A stretch of 64,000 bases of DNA from an uncultured Clostridiaceae bacterium (GTDB taxonomy: Bacteria > Bacillota > Clostridia > TANB77 > CAG-508), in NCBI GenBank assembly GCA_948356915.1, contig CAOJCG010000010.1:1-64000 (forward strand). The letters run 5' to 3'. Position numbers and translations under genes: made by a program. This document shows, in pieces, positions 9,247-18,749 of the stretch; position 1 is the stretch's first letter, and the number at the start of each line of letters is the position of its first letter. The notes beneath the pieces are model-generated. The model was given only the letters and a program-made list of their open reading frames with translations, ran no database searches and had not been told where the DNA came from.

Positions 9247-9471
9247 TTAAAAGCTTATTTTTTTTTGTATACCTAATCCGTCTCCTTCACAAGTCAAAGT
9301 TTCAATTTTTTTCTTTTGGTTTTTACTTGTAGTAGTTACTTTTAAAGATTGGATAAAATCTAATTTTCTATTTTGATTTAGAGAATTGCTAGATTCTATT
9401 AATTTTGGTAAAGTATCATGTTTAGTAAATATATTTTTTATAAATAAAATTATTTTTTTTAAAATATTCAT
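9247..9471 (-). CDS. small basic protein downstream of transglutaminase gene
   Basis: 74 residues, hydrophobic N-terminus (FLKKIILFIKNIF-like) and Lys/Ser-rich remainder. Its ATG overlaps the stop of the upstream gene by 4 nt, indicating translational coupling. No recognised family. Confidence 0.5.
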   Translation of the reverse strand: MNILKKIILFIKNIFTKHDTLPKLIESSNSLNQNRKLDFIQSLKVTTTSKNQKKKIETLTCEGDGLGIQKKISF

Positions 9472-11642
9472 CTTTCTTCTTCCTCCTGTGCTACTATTTT
9501 ACCAGAATCTCTGGATAAGTCGGTATTACCTTTTATTTGCTCACTAGTTTCCCATGGTCTAATTCCATTTGTAATTTTTAAATCTTCTTCATAGCATTCA
9601 AATTGATTAATAAATTCCTCTTGTGGCAATTCTATAAATTGTCCTTCTTCTTTACTTGCAAAGTAAAATTTTTTGCCTAATTCATCTGAATCAATATATG
9701 TAAATAAAACAGGCTTTTTTTCTTCATCATTTCTATTATATACCCTATTTACAACACATTTATTGAATTTTAAATTTTCGTTATCTAATAATATGCCACT
9801 TAAAATAGTCATACTCGAATTTTGGCATGTTGCAAATTCAGGGCAAGTTTGCTTAAGTAATAAAAATTGTGCATTGATATTGTGCTCTATTTGATTTGCG
9901 TAAAATGTATCTAACAGTTTTGATTGTTCTATTAAACTTTTTATTGGAAAATTACCATCTTTATCAGCAAGACCTACACTTGTAAATAAATTTCTTAAAC
10001 TAAGTTCATCTAAACTTAAGGTGGCATCTTGAAGTTCATCATCATTTTTATGGCAATTATGGTCTACACCGTTTATATCAATATCACTTTTTCTTGCTTG
10101 CGCATAGCTTATGCAAAAATTATTTGGTTTTCCATTAAACCTATGGCTTGTTAAATTCCAAGTAGGGTCTAATATTGTATTACCCGTTACAACTTCGCCA
10201 TTTGCAAGTGGAAGTTCAATGTTCTTAATTTTCAAAAAAGCATGATTTTCACTACTTACAAGTTCACTTTCTATACCAACTCTATTAAAAATGTAGTGCT
10301 CTACTTTGGCTATTCCATTACAAACGCCATATCCAGAACTAATTATTTTCCACAATGTTCTACAATCAGATTTATTAAATACCTCTGTATCAAAGTCAGG
10401 ACTATAACTTATTTTTTTACCTATTGCATTATCTATTATGGCCATTTTTTGTGCTTTCGAATATTCAGGTTTTAGCTTTTTAACTATTGAAGAAATCCAT
10501 TCTTCAGCTTCTTTATATTCACTTGCAGTTGAAATATATCGTACAGAATGATTTAAGGTGCTAATTACTTCTAAATCTGGGCAAATATCACAAAGTTTTA
10601 AGAATTTAGCTCTCTCATTTTCTGTAAATTCTTCAGCATTTATTGACAACAAATTATCTAAACCCTCATAGTCTTTTAAGTTTCTTTCTAAATCTAAAAT
10701 AATTCGAGTAGTAGAATTATTTGTTTTCATACTAAGAGCTGTTTTATATTCTTCGGAAAAATTTGAAGTATCAATATTTTGTTTAGTTTCTTCTTTTAGT
10801 ATAGCTAATATTTCTCTTTTTTCAGATAATGTTAAATTACAGCTATCTAAATATGTAATAAACTCTTTTTGCATTTCAGTATTTAGGTAATATATAATTT
10901 CATAAGGATGTATATTGTTTTCATAACAAAATTCTTTATGTTCTACAAAAAACTTAAGCAAAGTTTTAATATCAAATGTTTGTAATAAATCTAATTTATC
11001 ATATTTGTAGAACCCTTTTTCTTTTAGTAATATGTCTAATTTATTGTTATTACTAAAAGCCTTTAATATATCAACTTTATCATAATTTTTAAATGGGTAT
11101 ATTTCAAAAAATTTGCTTTTATCTTCATCACTAGATAGCTCTTTAATTAAATTAGTAATTTGATAATTAGCTAAATGTAATATATTTGTAGTTAAATTTA
11201 AATCCATTAATACTTCTAATTTAGTGCTATCATTTAAACTTGAAACAATATGTTCTAATTCATAAGTAGGAAGTTGACATTTTTCTATAAAAGTTTGGTC
11301 ATTTAATAATTGCTTTTTACTAGTATCACTCATATTTTCTATAATATGAACTATTTCGTAGTTTTCAAAATTATTTGTAATAATATTATTATGCAATACT
11401 TTTAATAGAATATTTTCATCAGAAATAAGACTTAATATAACGGTTTTTGTAGAAGATGAAAGTTGTTGAAAATGTGTATAATCAAATAATTTTAGTTTTT
11501 CTTCATTACTTAAAAAACTATCAATTAAAGTAAGGAGTTCAACTAAATTAAATTCATATCTATTTAATATTTCAGAATCAGCAAATATGGATAATTTATC
11601 ATCTGCTTGTTCCAATAATTTATTTAAATCTTGAGTGTCCAT
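9468..11642 (-). CDS. large protein with transglutaminase-like domain
   Basis: 724 residues. The first ~350 are helical, Leu/Asn/Glu-rich degenerate repeats. A transglutaminase/papain-like core follows: catalytic Cys in SSGYGVCNG (about residue 440), His in SSENHAFLKI, Asp in TILDPTWNLT. The order Cys-His-Asp matches the transglutaminase-like fold used by bacterial proteases and peptidoglycan-linked enzymes. No signal peptide is seen, so it is probably cytoplasmic. RBS GAGGAG before ATG 11642. No in-frame CGG despite its length. Confidence 0.7.
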   Translation of the reverse strand: MDTQDLNKLLEQADDKLSIFADSEILNRYEFNLVELLTLIDSFLSNEEKLKLFDYTHFQQLSSSTKTVILSLISDENILLKVLHNNIITNNFENYEIVHIIENMSDTSKKQLLNDQTFIEKCQLPTYELEHIVSSLNDSTKLEVLMDLNLTTNILHLANYQITNLIKELSSDEDKSKFFEIYPFKNYDKVDILKAFSNNNKLDILLKEKGFYKYDKLDLLQTFDIKTLLKFFVEHKEFCYENNIHPYEIIYYLNTEMQKEFITYLDSCNLTLSEKREILAILKEETKQNIDTSNFSEEYKTALSMKTNNSTTRIILDLERNLKDYEGLDNLLSINAEEFTENERAKFLKLCDICPDLEVISTLNHSVRYISTASEYKEAEEWISSIVKKLKPEYSKAQKMAIIDNAIGKKISYSPDFDTEVFNKSDCRTLWKIISSGYGVCNGIAKVEHYIFNRVGIESELVSSENHAFLKIKNIELPLANGEVVTGNTILDPTWNLTSHRFNGKPNNFCISYAQARKSDIDINGVDHNCHKNDDELQDATLSLDELSLRNLFTSVGLADKDGNFPIKSLIEQSKLLDTFYANQIEHNINAQFLLLKQTCPEFATCQNSSMTILSGILLDNENLKFNKCVVNRVYNRNDEEKKPVLFTYIDSDELGKKFYFASKEEGQFIELPQEEFINQFECYEEDLKITNGIRPWETSEQIKGNTDLSRDSGKIVAQEEEER

Positions 11643-11818
11643 AAAATCTCCTCTTTTGTATTTTTATTTTCTATTATGTTTATATTATCATACAATTATA
11701 AAAAATGAAACTAGTAAAACAAAAAATATAAAAATATATAGATAAAAGTTAAAAGAATAAAATAATAAAAAATGCTAATACTACTTAAATAGAAGAGAAA
11801 AAGGAGAAAACTATTTAA

Positions 11819-12175
11819 GTGGAAAATTTAAAAAAGGCATTAATAGGAATAGTAGCAGGAATAATATGTGGTCTCTTTGCATCAGGAGGGGGGCTCATAT
11901 TAGTTCCTGCTTTTATATATTTATTAGGAATAGAAGACAAAAAAGCAAGAGGAACAGCAATAATGTGCATATTACCTATGGTAATTACAAGCAGTATATT
12001 CTATTACAAGGATAAATTTATAAATTGGGAAATAGGGCTTATGTGTGCCATAGGTGGACTGATAGGTGGCGCAATAGGGGCAAAACTTTTGAAAAAAATG
12101 AAAACAAAATATATTAGGATATTATTTACAGTTTTTCTATTATATGTTGCAATTAAGATACTAATTACAGGGTAA
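11819..12175 (+). CDS. TauE/SafE-family half-transporter, first copy
   Basis: 118 residues starting with GTG after AAAAGGAG. The motif GIICGLFASGGGLILVPAF is the TauE/SafE (sulfite/organosulfonate exporter) signature, with GGLIGGAIGAK in the second part. Full-length family members have about 250 residues in two such repeats; here each repeat is a separate gene, the second following after 50 nt. The two products presumably pair. Confidence 0.8.
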   Translation: MENLKKALIGIVAGIICGLFASGGGLILVPAFIYLLGIEDKKARGTAIMCILPMVITSSIFYYKDKFINWEIGLMCAIGGLIGGAIGAKLLKKMKTKYIRILFTVFLLYVAIKILITG

Positions 12176-12225
12176 AAAAGTATAACAATAATTTCAAGAA
12201 TAGAAGTTAGAAATTGGAGGTCAAA

Positions 12226-12606
12226 ATGTTACCAATTATTTTTGGAATAATAGCAGGAATTGTTACAGGGTTAGGAATGGGTGGAGGAACAATATTAATT
12301 TTACTTTTATCATTATTTATGAATTTAGATCAACATATAGCACAAGCTACTAATTTAGTATTTTTTATTCCAACATCACTTGCAGCAATTGCAATTAATA
12401 TAAAACAAAAAAATGTTGATTTTAAACTAGCAGTAAATATATCTATATTTGGAATATTGGGTAGCATAATAGGAGTACTTATTTCAGAAAAAATACCTTC
12501 AGCACATTTGAAAAAATATTTTGCAGTATTCATACTCATAATTGCAATTCATGAAATTTATAAATTATATAAAGAGTATAGAATAGCAAGAAAAAAGACA
12601 TACTAA
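12226..12606 (+). CDS. TauE/SafE-family half-transporter, second copy
   Basis: About 126 residues, with GIIAGIVTGLGMGGGTILIL (glycine-rich repeat signature), an ATNLVFFIPTS segment and FGILGSIIGVLIS. It pairs with the preceding half-transporter. ATG 12226 follows TTGGAGGTC. Split half-size TauE/SafE genes in tandem are known in Firmicutes. Confidence 0.8.
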   Translation: MLPIIFGIIAGIVTGLGMGGGTILILLLSLFMNLDQHIAQATNLVFFIPTSLAAIAINIKQKNVDFKLAVNISIFGILGSIIGVLISEKIPSAHLKKYFAVFILIIAIHEIYKLYKEYRIARKKTY

Positions 12607-12670
12607 TTAAAAAGCAATAATTTTATAATAAATGTTATAAAATTATAAAATTTAAAAGGGAGGTAAGTGA

Positions 12671-12817
12671 ATGAATATGAAATTTGTAAAAGGAATAGTA
12701 ATAGGTGGAATTGCAACAGCTGGTGCTATGATGATGTATAAAGAAATGTCAGGAAGAAATAAAAGACATATGGTGAGAAAAGGAAAACAATTTGCTAAGA
12801 AAATGGGAATATTATAA
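12671..12817 (+). CDS. 48-residue YtxH-like small membrane protein
   Basis: Starts at ATG 12671 after GGGAGGTAAG. Glycine-rich hydrophobic helix (VKGIVIGGIATAGAMMMY) followed by a basic tail. Possibly co-transcribed with the TauE/SafE pair; a terminator follows immediately. Confidence 0.65.
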   Translation: MNMKFVKGIVIGGIATAGAMMMYKEMSGRNKRHMVRKGKQFAKKMGIL

Positions 12818-12823
12818 AAAGGA

Positions 12824-12859
12824 CACTATTAGGGGATACTTTCCCCTAATAGTGCTTTT
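12824..12859 (+). terminator. terminator
   Basis: CACTATTAGGGGA / TCCCCTAATAGTG stem and T-run. Confidence 0.9.
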
Positions 12860-13035
12860 TTACTGTAAGGTAATTGCTTAAAAATTTTTTTGCTTAGGAA
12901 AAATCAATATTTCAAAATTATATTAATAAATAATAATTGAGTGCTAGCAATAAGTAGGTATTTTTTTGCGATCACCTTATTTTTATTGATTGTTGGATAA
13001 ATTTATAGTATAGTATAGAGAAGAAAGGAGAAGTT

Positions 13036-13539
13036 ATGAAGAGAGGAGTAATAGTATTTTATGCTATTTTAAGTATAATAATTCTTATTATGACATTTTT
13101 CATAATAAGGAAAGAAAAATTTGATATTAGTATAGAACCAAATATGAATACAGATATTATATACTTGCCCAAAAATGAAGAATGCGAAAATAATAGTACT
13201 AGAGTAATTGAAAAAGTATCAATGGATATAAAAGAAGGGACATTAACGAAAACTGGTGTTACAATTATTATAACAGATGACAATGAGAAACCTTATGAAT
13301 ATTCTCAATGGTTTATGATAGAAAAGAAACAAAAAGACGAATGGATCCCCCTTAAACCAATTGATAAAAATCATGTTGACTATAATCTAGCATTAATTTA
13401 TAAAGAAAACAAAAATTTAGAATATAAAATAGATTGGACGAAATTATATGGAAAATTAAAGAAAGGAAATTATAGATTAATAAAAAGGATCTACGATAAT
13501 GAATATAAATATTTTGGGGTAGAATTTACAATTAATTGA
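13036..13539 (+). CDS. membrane-anchored extracellular Ig-like protein
   Basis: 167 residues: N-terminal membrane helix (residues 4-23), then a beta-rich domain. The motifs GVTIIITDDN and YEYSQWFMIEKK resemble bacterial immunoglobulin-like domains found in clostridial surface proteins (WFxIEKKxxxxW pattern). Role unknown. RBS AAAGGAG. Confidence 0.6.
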   Translation: MKRGVIVFYAILSIIILIMTFFIIRKEKFDISIEPNMNTDIIYLPKNEECENNSTRVIEKVSMDIKEGTLTKTGVTIIITDDNEKPYEYSQWFMIEKKQKDEWIPLKPIDKNHVDYNLALIYKENKNLEYKIDWTKLYGKLKKGNYRLIKRIYDNEYKYFGVEFTIN

Positions 13540-13711
13540 AAAAACTATTTATACTAATAATGTTAATAGAGTTAAAATGTAACAGAAAAAATGGAAAAAA
13601 AATCCATTTTTATTTCCATTTATTTACATACAGATAAATGCTATGATAATATTTATTTATAGATATTTAAGCTTAATTCTATAAATAGAAAAGAAAGGAG
13701 GAAGAAACATT

Positions 13712-14721
13712 ATGGAAAAAAAGTATAAGGCAAAAAAATTATTATATTATTAATTGTTTCTATACCATTATTAATAATAAATAATAATGGTAAAGCAATT
13801 AGTAGCGTAAAGACATATACACAAAAAGCTAGTATAGGAGGAGAAACTGTTAATGAGTTAACATCAGAAGAGTCAAATGTAGAGGAAAGAAAAATTGTAG
13901 AATATGATGCTACAACTGGTAAAACAACAGAAGTGGATATGAATGAAATAAGACAAAAAATAGCAACATCATATAATAAAAAGGGAGTTAACTTAGACAG
14001 AATAGAACCATATGATCCATATTTAACAAAGAATGGAATGAATAAATATAAATTATCTCCTACTGCATATAGCAGTGGATATATTAGAGTTAATGACACA
14101 TCAGAGTTTCCTTATAGAGTAACTTGTAGAATAACAGTTGATGTATATGGAGTACAAAGAGGAGGATCAGGTTTTTTAGTAGGACCTAATATACTTTTAA
14201 CAGCAGCACACTGTGTAATGAATCAAGAAGATAATGATAATTTATTTGCTAATTGGATAGCTTATCCAGGATATAATAATGGAACATATAAAGGAATATC
14301 TTCTGGGTGGTCAAGAATTTATTATTCACCTAATTGGAAAAATGGACATGCAAATCAAGACGATTGGTGTTTGTGCATATTAAATAATAGTATTGGATCA
14401 CAAGTAGGGTGGTATGGAAGTATGAGTTATGGCTCAAGTTCAGACATGAAAAATCTTGAGGTTAAAGCACTAGGATATCCTGAGAGTCCAGGACATACAG
14501 AATATCAAATGTTTTCAACTGGAACTTTATCAAACATATCAAGTGGAAAGTTTGATATGTCTGCCCCTATATCAGAAGGAATGAGCGGTGGACCAATTGC
14601 ACGTACTTCAGACTATTATGCGGTGGGTATAATAAAAGGATATTATACTTTTAGACCAGAAACTAGTATTGGTGTAAGGATAACAGAAGATATTATTAAT
14701 TTAATAAGAGAAAATACATAA
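13712..14721 (+). CDS. secreted trypsin-like (V8/glutamyl-endopeptidase type) serine protease with -1 slip in A7 run
   Basis: Catalytic triad: His in LTAAHCVM, Asp in NQDDWCLC, Ser in SEGMSGGPI, in the order of chymotrypsin-fold V8-type proteases. The start at 13712 follows GGAGGAAGAA. The frame from this ATG runs into TAA after 13 codons. A -1 shift within the seven adenines at 13732-13738 joins it to IILLIVSIPLLII, a signal-peptide core, and then to the protease. This could be a phase-variable homopolymer, transcriptional slippage or a -1 programmed shift; it is not a CGG site. A propeptide of about 90 residues precedes the catalytic domain. Confidence 0.8.
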
Positions 14722-14777
14722 CAAAAAATATTAAATTAATCAAATAGTAATTATTTATTAATTGCTAAATAGTAAAA

Positions 14778-14822
14778 GAATAAGACTCTATTAGTGGATA
14801 TTTCCTAATAGAGTCTTATTTT
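14778..14822. terminator. bidirectional terminator between protease and SPFH gene
   Basis: AAGACTCTATTAG / CTAATAGAGTCTT stem flanked by A- and T-runs. Confidence 0.85.
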
Positions 14823-15748
14823 TAATCTTTTTTAGAACTTCTTTTATCTTCTTTCATAACTTCTTTAATAGCACCTAAAGCACCTAATGCAGTAGTTGCG
14901 TCAAAAGGAATGAATACCTTATTTGCTTCTCCATTTGCTACATCTTTTAATGCTTCTAAAGATTTTAATTGTACTAACTTATCGTTAGGGTTTGCTTTCA
15001 TCATTGCGTCATATACCATATGTATTTCTTCTGCTTTAGCTTCAGCAACTTTTTTAATAGCTTCTGCTTCACCAGTTGCTCTTCTTATTTTAGCTTCTTT
15101 ATCAGCTTCTGCTTCTAATATAGCAGCTTCTTTTTTACCTTCAGCAAGTGTAATTGCAGATTGTCTTTCACCCTCAGCTTGAAGAATTAAAGCTCTTTTA
15201 TTTCTTTCAGCATTCATTTGTTTTTCCATTGCGTCTCTAATGTCAGCTGGTGGAGTGATATCTTTTATTTCAACTCTGTCAATTTTACATCCCCATTGAT
15301 CTGTAGCTTCATCAAGTATTACTCTTAACTTATCATTAATAGCATCTCTTGAACTAAATGTTTCATCTAAGTCCATTTTACCAACAATATCACGAATTGT
15401 AGTAATAGCTAGGTATTCAATACCTTTCTTTAAACTTTGAATTTCATAAACTGCTTTTGCAGGATCTGTAATTTTATAGAAAACTACAGTATCTATTGTA
15501 ATTGTAACATTATCTTTTGTAATAACACCTTGTGGTGGTATATCCATAGTTTGTTGCTTTAAACTTACAACACTACGAACATGGTCAATAAATGGTATTA
15601 TTATTGTAAGACCAGCATCAGCTATTTTATGAAATTTACCAAGCCTTTCAATAATATAAACTTCAGATTGTTTAACAACCTTGATAGTTTTAAATGCAAT
15701 TAAAAATATAATAGCAAGCAAAACGATTAAAAATATAAATCCTTCCAT
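14822..15748 (-). CDS. SPFH/band-7 membrane scaffold protein (QmcA/slipin type)
   Basis: 308 residues: N-terminal membrane helix, SPFH domain (VYIIERLGKFHK, KQQTMDIPPQGVITKDNV) and an Ala/Glu-rich coiled coil (residues 200-260). It organises membrane microdomains and is typically paired with NfeD, which is the next gene upstream in this operon. No in-frame CGG. Confidence 0.88.
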   Translation of the reverse strand: MEGFIFLIVLLAIIFLIAFKTIKVVKQSEVYIIERLGKFHKIADAGLTIIIPFIDHVRSVVSLKQQTMDIPPQGVITKDNVTITIDTVVFYKITDPAKAVYEIQSLKKGIEYLAITTIRDIVGKMDLDETFSSRDAINDKLRVILDEATDQWGCKIDRVEIKDITPPADIRDAMEKQMNAERNKRALILQAEGERQSAITLAEGKKEAAILEAEADKEAKIRRATGEAEAIKKVAEAKAEEIHMVYDAMMKANPNDKLVQLKSLEALKDVANGEANKVFIPFDATTALGALGAIKEVMKEDKRSSKKD

Positions 15749-15769
15749 AAAAATTTCCTCCTTTTTTAT

Positions 15770-15976
15770 TTTAGATGTCAGAAGTCGGATGTCAGAGGTC
15801 GGAATACCTCTAATTGTAACTTACTGACATTTATTTTTTAGAGGTTGGAAGTTGTTTTTATAGGTTCGAAGTTGGAGGTTGGAGGTTGGAGATTAGGTAA
15901 CTTATTCGAAGTATTTACCCAATATTCCAACTTCCAACTTCAAACTTCCAACTTCTATTTTCAACTTCTAACTTCC
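15770..15976. repeat. degenerate GTTGGAAGTT / CCAACTTC array
   Basis: Many imperfect copies of an 8-14 nt unit on both strands (GTCAGAAGTC, GAGGTTGGAAGTTG, TTCCAACTTCCAACTTC) form a large fold-back. Related short arrays occur at 31151-31185 and near 34945. It separates nfeD from the SPFH gene. Confidence 0.75.
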
Positions 15977-15985
15977 ATTAAATAA

Positions 15986-16439
15986 CTACTTTGTAACTTC
16001 TGAGCTAACAGCAATAGGCTTTACTACTGCCTTAACTCCATCTATCTTAATAATTTTAACTTCTGTTCCTTTTTCTATTTTAGCCTCATTTTCAGTTTTT
16101 GCAGACCACACTTCATTAGATATTTTTATTTGTCCTTCACCTAAAGTATTATTAATATCCTGAGTTACAATTCCTTTTTTACCAATTATAGAATATGCAT
16201 TAGTTTCTAATTTTTTATCTTTTTTAGTAAATTTGTTTACAATTGGTTTTGTAAGTAAAAGTAATATTACAGAACTAATAATAAAAACAGTACATTGAAG
16301 TATAATGTTTTCAGGCGCAAATATACTAACAATCATAGAAAGAAGAGCACCTATGCCAAACCAAAAAACAAAAAAGCCGAACAGTTGCCATTTCAATAAT
16401 AAAGCATAAACCACTAACTATAAGCCAAATTTGCCACAT
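15986..16439 (-). CDS. nfeD: NfeD-family protein, with one CGGN +1 site
   Basis: Membrane protein with a C-terminal OB-fold that partners SPFH proteins. The true start is ATG 16439 with GGAGGT 6 nt upstream, giving MWQIWLIVSGLCFIIEMATV; CGG follows in frame at 16379. Skipping its C yields GFFVFWFGIGALLSMIVS, the standard NfeD second helix, and continues to the OB domain (SIIGKKGIVTQDIN). Starting instead at an internal codon would remove the first membrane helix. It is upstream of and co-directional with the SPFH gene. Confidence 0.9.
16376..16379 (-). other. CGGC +1 frameshift/glycine site in nfeD
   Basis: In-frame CGG is codon 21; the GGC after the skipped C is the conserved glycine at the start of helix 2. 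Confidence 0.85.
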
Positions 16440-16517
16440 AATAAACCTCCTAAATTTATTCTAACAATATTATTATAGCATAAAATTAACAAAAAAGGAA
16501 GAGATTATAAAAAAATA

Positions 16518-16555
16518 TAAGAATAGAGAAGGCCTTTGGGCCTTCTCTATTCTTT
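16518..16555. terminator. strong hairpin terminator
   Basis: AGAATAGAGAAGGCC / GGCCTTCTCTATTCT stem; overlaps the stop of the minus-strand gene at 16547. Confidence 0.85.
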
Positions 16556-16852
16556 AAAATCTTTTTTTGCTTCTGCTACGCAATCAGCAATGTACTGACG
16601 GAGGTATTTCAACTTTTCTTCATACTCTCTGTCGGCAATTATCCAAGCGTCAAGAAACTGCGTGTCACAAGATGATTTGGGACATTTGGGACGTCGACCG
16701 ATCAAGTTGCTAGCAGATGTTTCGCTTATGCTACCATTGGCATCGTGCTCTACCATTAAATTTTCGATAACATTCTGAACAACTTCGTTATTTTTAATGG
16801 ACAGTTCCCGTTTCAAAACTTGAATGGCAATGGTTTGGTTTTTTCTACTCAT
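16547..16852 (-). CDS. hypothetical cassette protein with GC-richer codons
   Basis: 101 residues, charged, with CPKSSC (possible metal ligands) and a C-terminal coiled-coil-like helix (EYEEKLKYLRQYIADCVAEA). Family not recognised. Codons CGT, GTC, CTC and CCG make it unlike its neighbours. It contains an in-frame CGG in LKRELS (16810 area) that must be a triplet. It has its own candidate promoter (-35 16916-16921, -10 16891-16896, minus strand, 19-nt spacer) and terminator. Probably acquired. Confidence 0.6.
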   Translation of the reverse strand: MSRKNQTIAIQVLKRELSIKNNEVVQNVIENLMVEHDANGSISETSASNLIGRRPKCPKSSCDTQFLDAWIIADREYEEKLKYLRQYIADCVAEAKKDFKE

Positions 16853-17058
16853 AAAAGACCTCCTTAAAAACGTGTTTACAGGTTACTAGTATTATAACAT
16901 CAATTAACATAAAAATCAACAGATTTTGAAAAAATATATTATAAATATGTAAAAGGAAGAAAATGGAAAAAATAACAGCTAAAAGAGTTACAAAGCAATA
17001 AAAAATAGGCAGTTTAAGTTGAAATCATACTATTATGTTATTTATATTACAAAATTTG

Positions 17059-17087
17059 TTGACTTTTACACAAATAGAGTATATACT
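17059..17087 (+). promoter_or_regulatory. sigma-A-type promoter for SH3/NlpC gene
   Basis: TTGACT (17059-17064), 17-nt spacer, TATACT (17082-17087), 42 nt before the start. Confidence 0.75.
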
Positions 17088-17128
17088 GTGAGGCAGATGA
17101 AATATCGACAAAAGGAGAGAAATATTTT

Positions 17129-18511
17129 ATGAAATTACTAAAAAACATACTTACAATTTTAGCACTAATTATAGCAATATTAGTAATAAATTCTTCATCA
17201 ATTAATGCTAAAACATTAACTGTAAACACAGATACACTAAAGCTAAGAAAAGAGGCATCTACAGAGTCTACAATATTAGAATTATTAAATTATGGTGAAA
17301 AATTACAATATATTGAAGAGGCTGGAGAGTGGTATAAAGTAAAAATAAAAGGGATTACAGGGTATGTGCATAAGGACTATGTAAAAGTAAAAGAAGAAAA
17401 TGCTAATACTAGTACAAATAATGTAGTAGAAAATACTGTTACAAATGAAAATAATACAACAGGCATAAATACTACAAATACAATAGCAAATAATGTGGTA
17501 ACTAATACTACAGGAAATGATATTTCAGAAGGAGAAAATACAGCCTCAGTAAGTTCCCAGCCAGAAACTGCCGTGTTAAAAGAAATGAAAGTTTCTAAAG
17601 ATAGTAATATATATATACTACCTTTAATTAATGCAAATATAATACAAAATATAAAAAAGGATAGCAAAATAACAATTATAACAAAAACTAATGGATGGGC
17701 ATATGTTGAAACTGATAAAGTGACTGGTTGGATAAGACAAGATATATTAGTAAACATTAATGTAACTTCTAATAATGCAACAACTAATTCTAATAAAGAT
17801 ATAGACAAGCCCAAAAATGAACCACAAACATCTTCAGATACACAAGTAACAACAAAAACAATGTATGTGAATACAGCATCAATATATGTAAGAAAAGGAC
17901 CTGGAACAGAGCATGAAATAATAGATTCACTAATACTAAATAATGGCGTTAAAGTAATAGCAGAAAATGGAGATTGGTATAAAGTAGAAGTAGATGGAAA
18001 AACAGGATATATTGCCAAAAGGTTATTATCTGATAAACAAGTAAGTACAACATCAAGGGGAGAAGTAAGTAGAGAAGAAGAAGTACAAGCAACACAAAAC
18101 AGTACTACAAGTGATAACATAGTGCAAAAATCAAAAGGTGATGAAATAGTAGAATACGCCAAAAAATATTTAGGCTGTAAATATGTATATGGAGGTTCAG
18201 GACCAAATTCATTTGATTGCTCTGGCTTTACAATGTATGTACTAAAAAACTTTGGAGTAACTCTAAGTCATTCAGCAACAGCACAATCAAGAGTTGGAAC
18301 ACATGTAGCAAAAGAAAATTTGAGACCAGGCGATTTAGTATTTTTCACAGACTATGAAACAGGAAATGGTATAGGCCATTGTGGAATATATATAGGAGAA
18401 GGAAACTTCATACACGCATCATCAGGAACTGGATATTGTGTAAAAATATCAACACTAACATCAGGTAGTTATTTAAAAAGATATGAAACAGCAAGAAGAA
18501 TAGTACAATAG
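17129..18511 (+). CDS. secreted SH3b-NlpC/P60 peptidoglycan hydrolase
   Basis: 460 residues. Signal peptide (residues 1-28), three bacterial SH3 domains (about 29-75, 150-205, 235-290; e.g. LKLRKEASTESTILELL and YVRKGPGTEHEIIDSL), Thr/Asn-rich linkers, then a C-terminal NlpC/P60 domain with catalytic Cys in SFDCSGFTMYV and His in GIGHCGIYIG. It likely cleaves peptide stems of the cell wall. Monocistronic with its own promoter. No in-frame CGG. Confidence 0.92.
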   Translation: MKLLKNILTILALIIAILVINSSSINAKTLTVNTDTLKLRKEASTESTILELLNYGEKLQYIEEAGEWYKVKIKGITGYVHKDYVKVKEENANTSTNNVVENTVTNENNTTGINTTNTIANNVVTNTTGNDISEGENTASVSSQPETAVLKEMKVSKDSNIYILPLINANIIQNIKKDSKITIITKTNGWAYVETDKVTGWIRQDILVNINVTSNNATTNSNKDIDKPKNEPQTSSDTQVTTKTMYVNTASIYVRKGPGTEHEIIDSLILNNGVKVIAENGDWYKVEVDGKTGYIAKRLLSDKQVSTTSRGEVSREEEVQATQNSTTSDNIVQKSKGDEIVEYAKKYLGCKYVYGGSGPNSFDCSGFTMYVLKNFGVTLSHSATAQSRVGTHVAKENLRPGDLVFFTDYETGNGIGHCGIYIGEGNFIHASSGTGYCVKISTLTSGSYLKRYETARRIVQ

Positions 18512-18514
18512 AAG

Positions 18515-18745
18515 TAGCATTGGGGACTAGCTTTTGGGACGGATCATAATCGGAAAAAAGATAGAGAAGAATACAAGTAAAAAAAGAAATAATGTGGCTA
18601 GATTAGGAACTGTCCAAAAAGCGGAAAAAAAGAAATAATCTATCTATACTAGGAATCGTCCTAAACGCGAAAAAAAGAAATAATCTATCTATACTAGGAG
18701 CAGTCCTAAATAGCAAAAAACAAGAATACCTAACAAAAAAGGAGA
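18515..18745. repeat. tandem ~46-nt repeats downstream of NlpC gene
   Basis: Two near-identical copies of an AAAAAAAGAAATAATCTATC-containing unit ending in TCCTAAA (18636-18725), with more diverged copies at both sides. A related GGGGACTGACCTAATTAGCGG piece occurs near 29015. Confidence 0.75.
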
Positions 18746-18749
18746 AAAT

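Noticed and set aside
15770..15976. CRISPR array
   Set aside because: The repeated units are 8-14 nt, degenerate and on both strands, without regular spacers or cas genes.
17377..18162. 261-residue minus-strand open frame
   Set aside because: Shadow of the SH3-NlpC gene's Thr/Asn-rich linkers.
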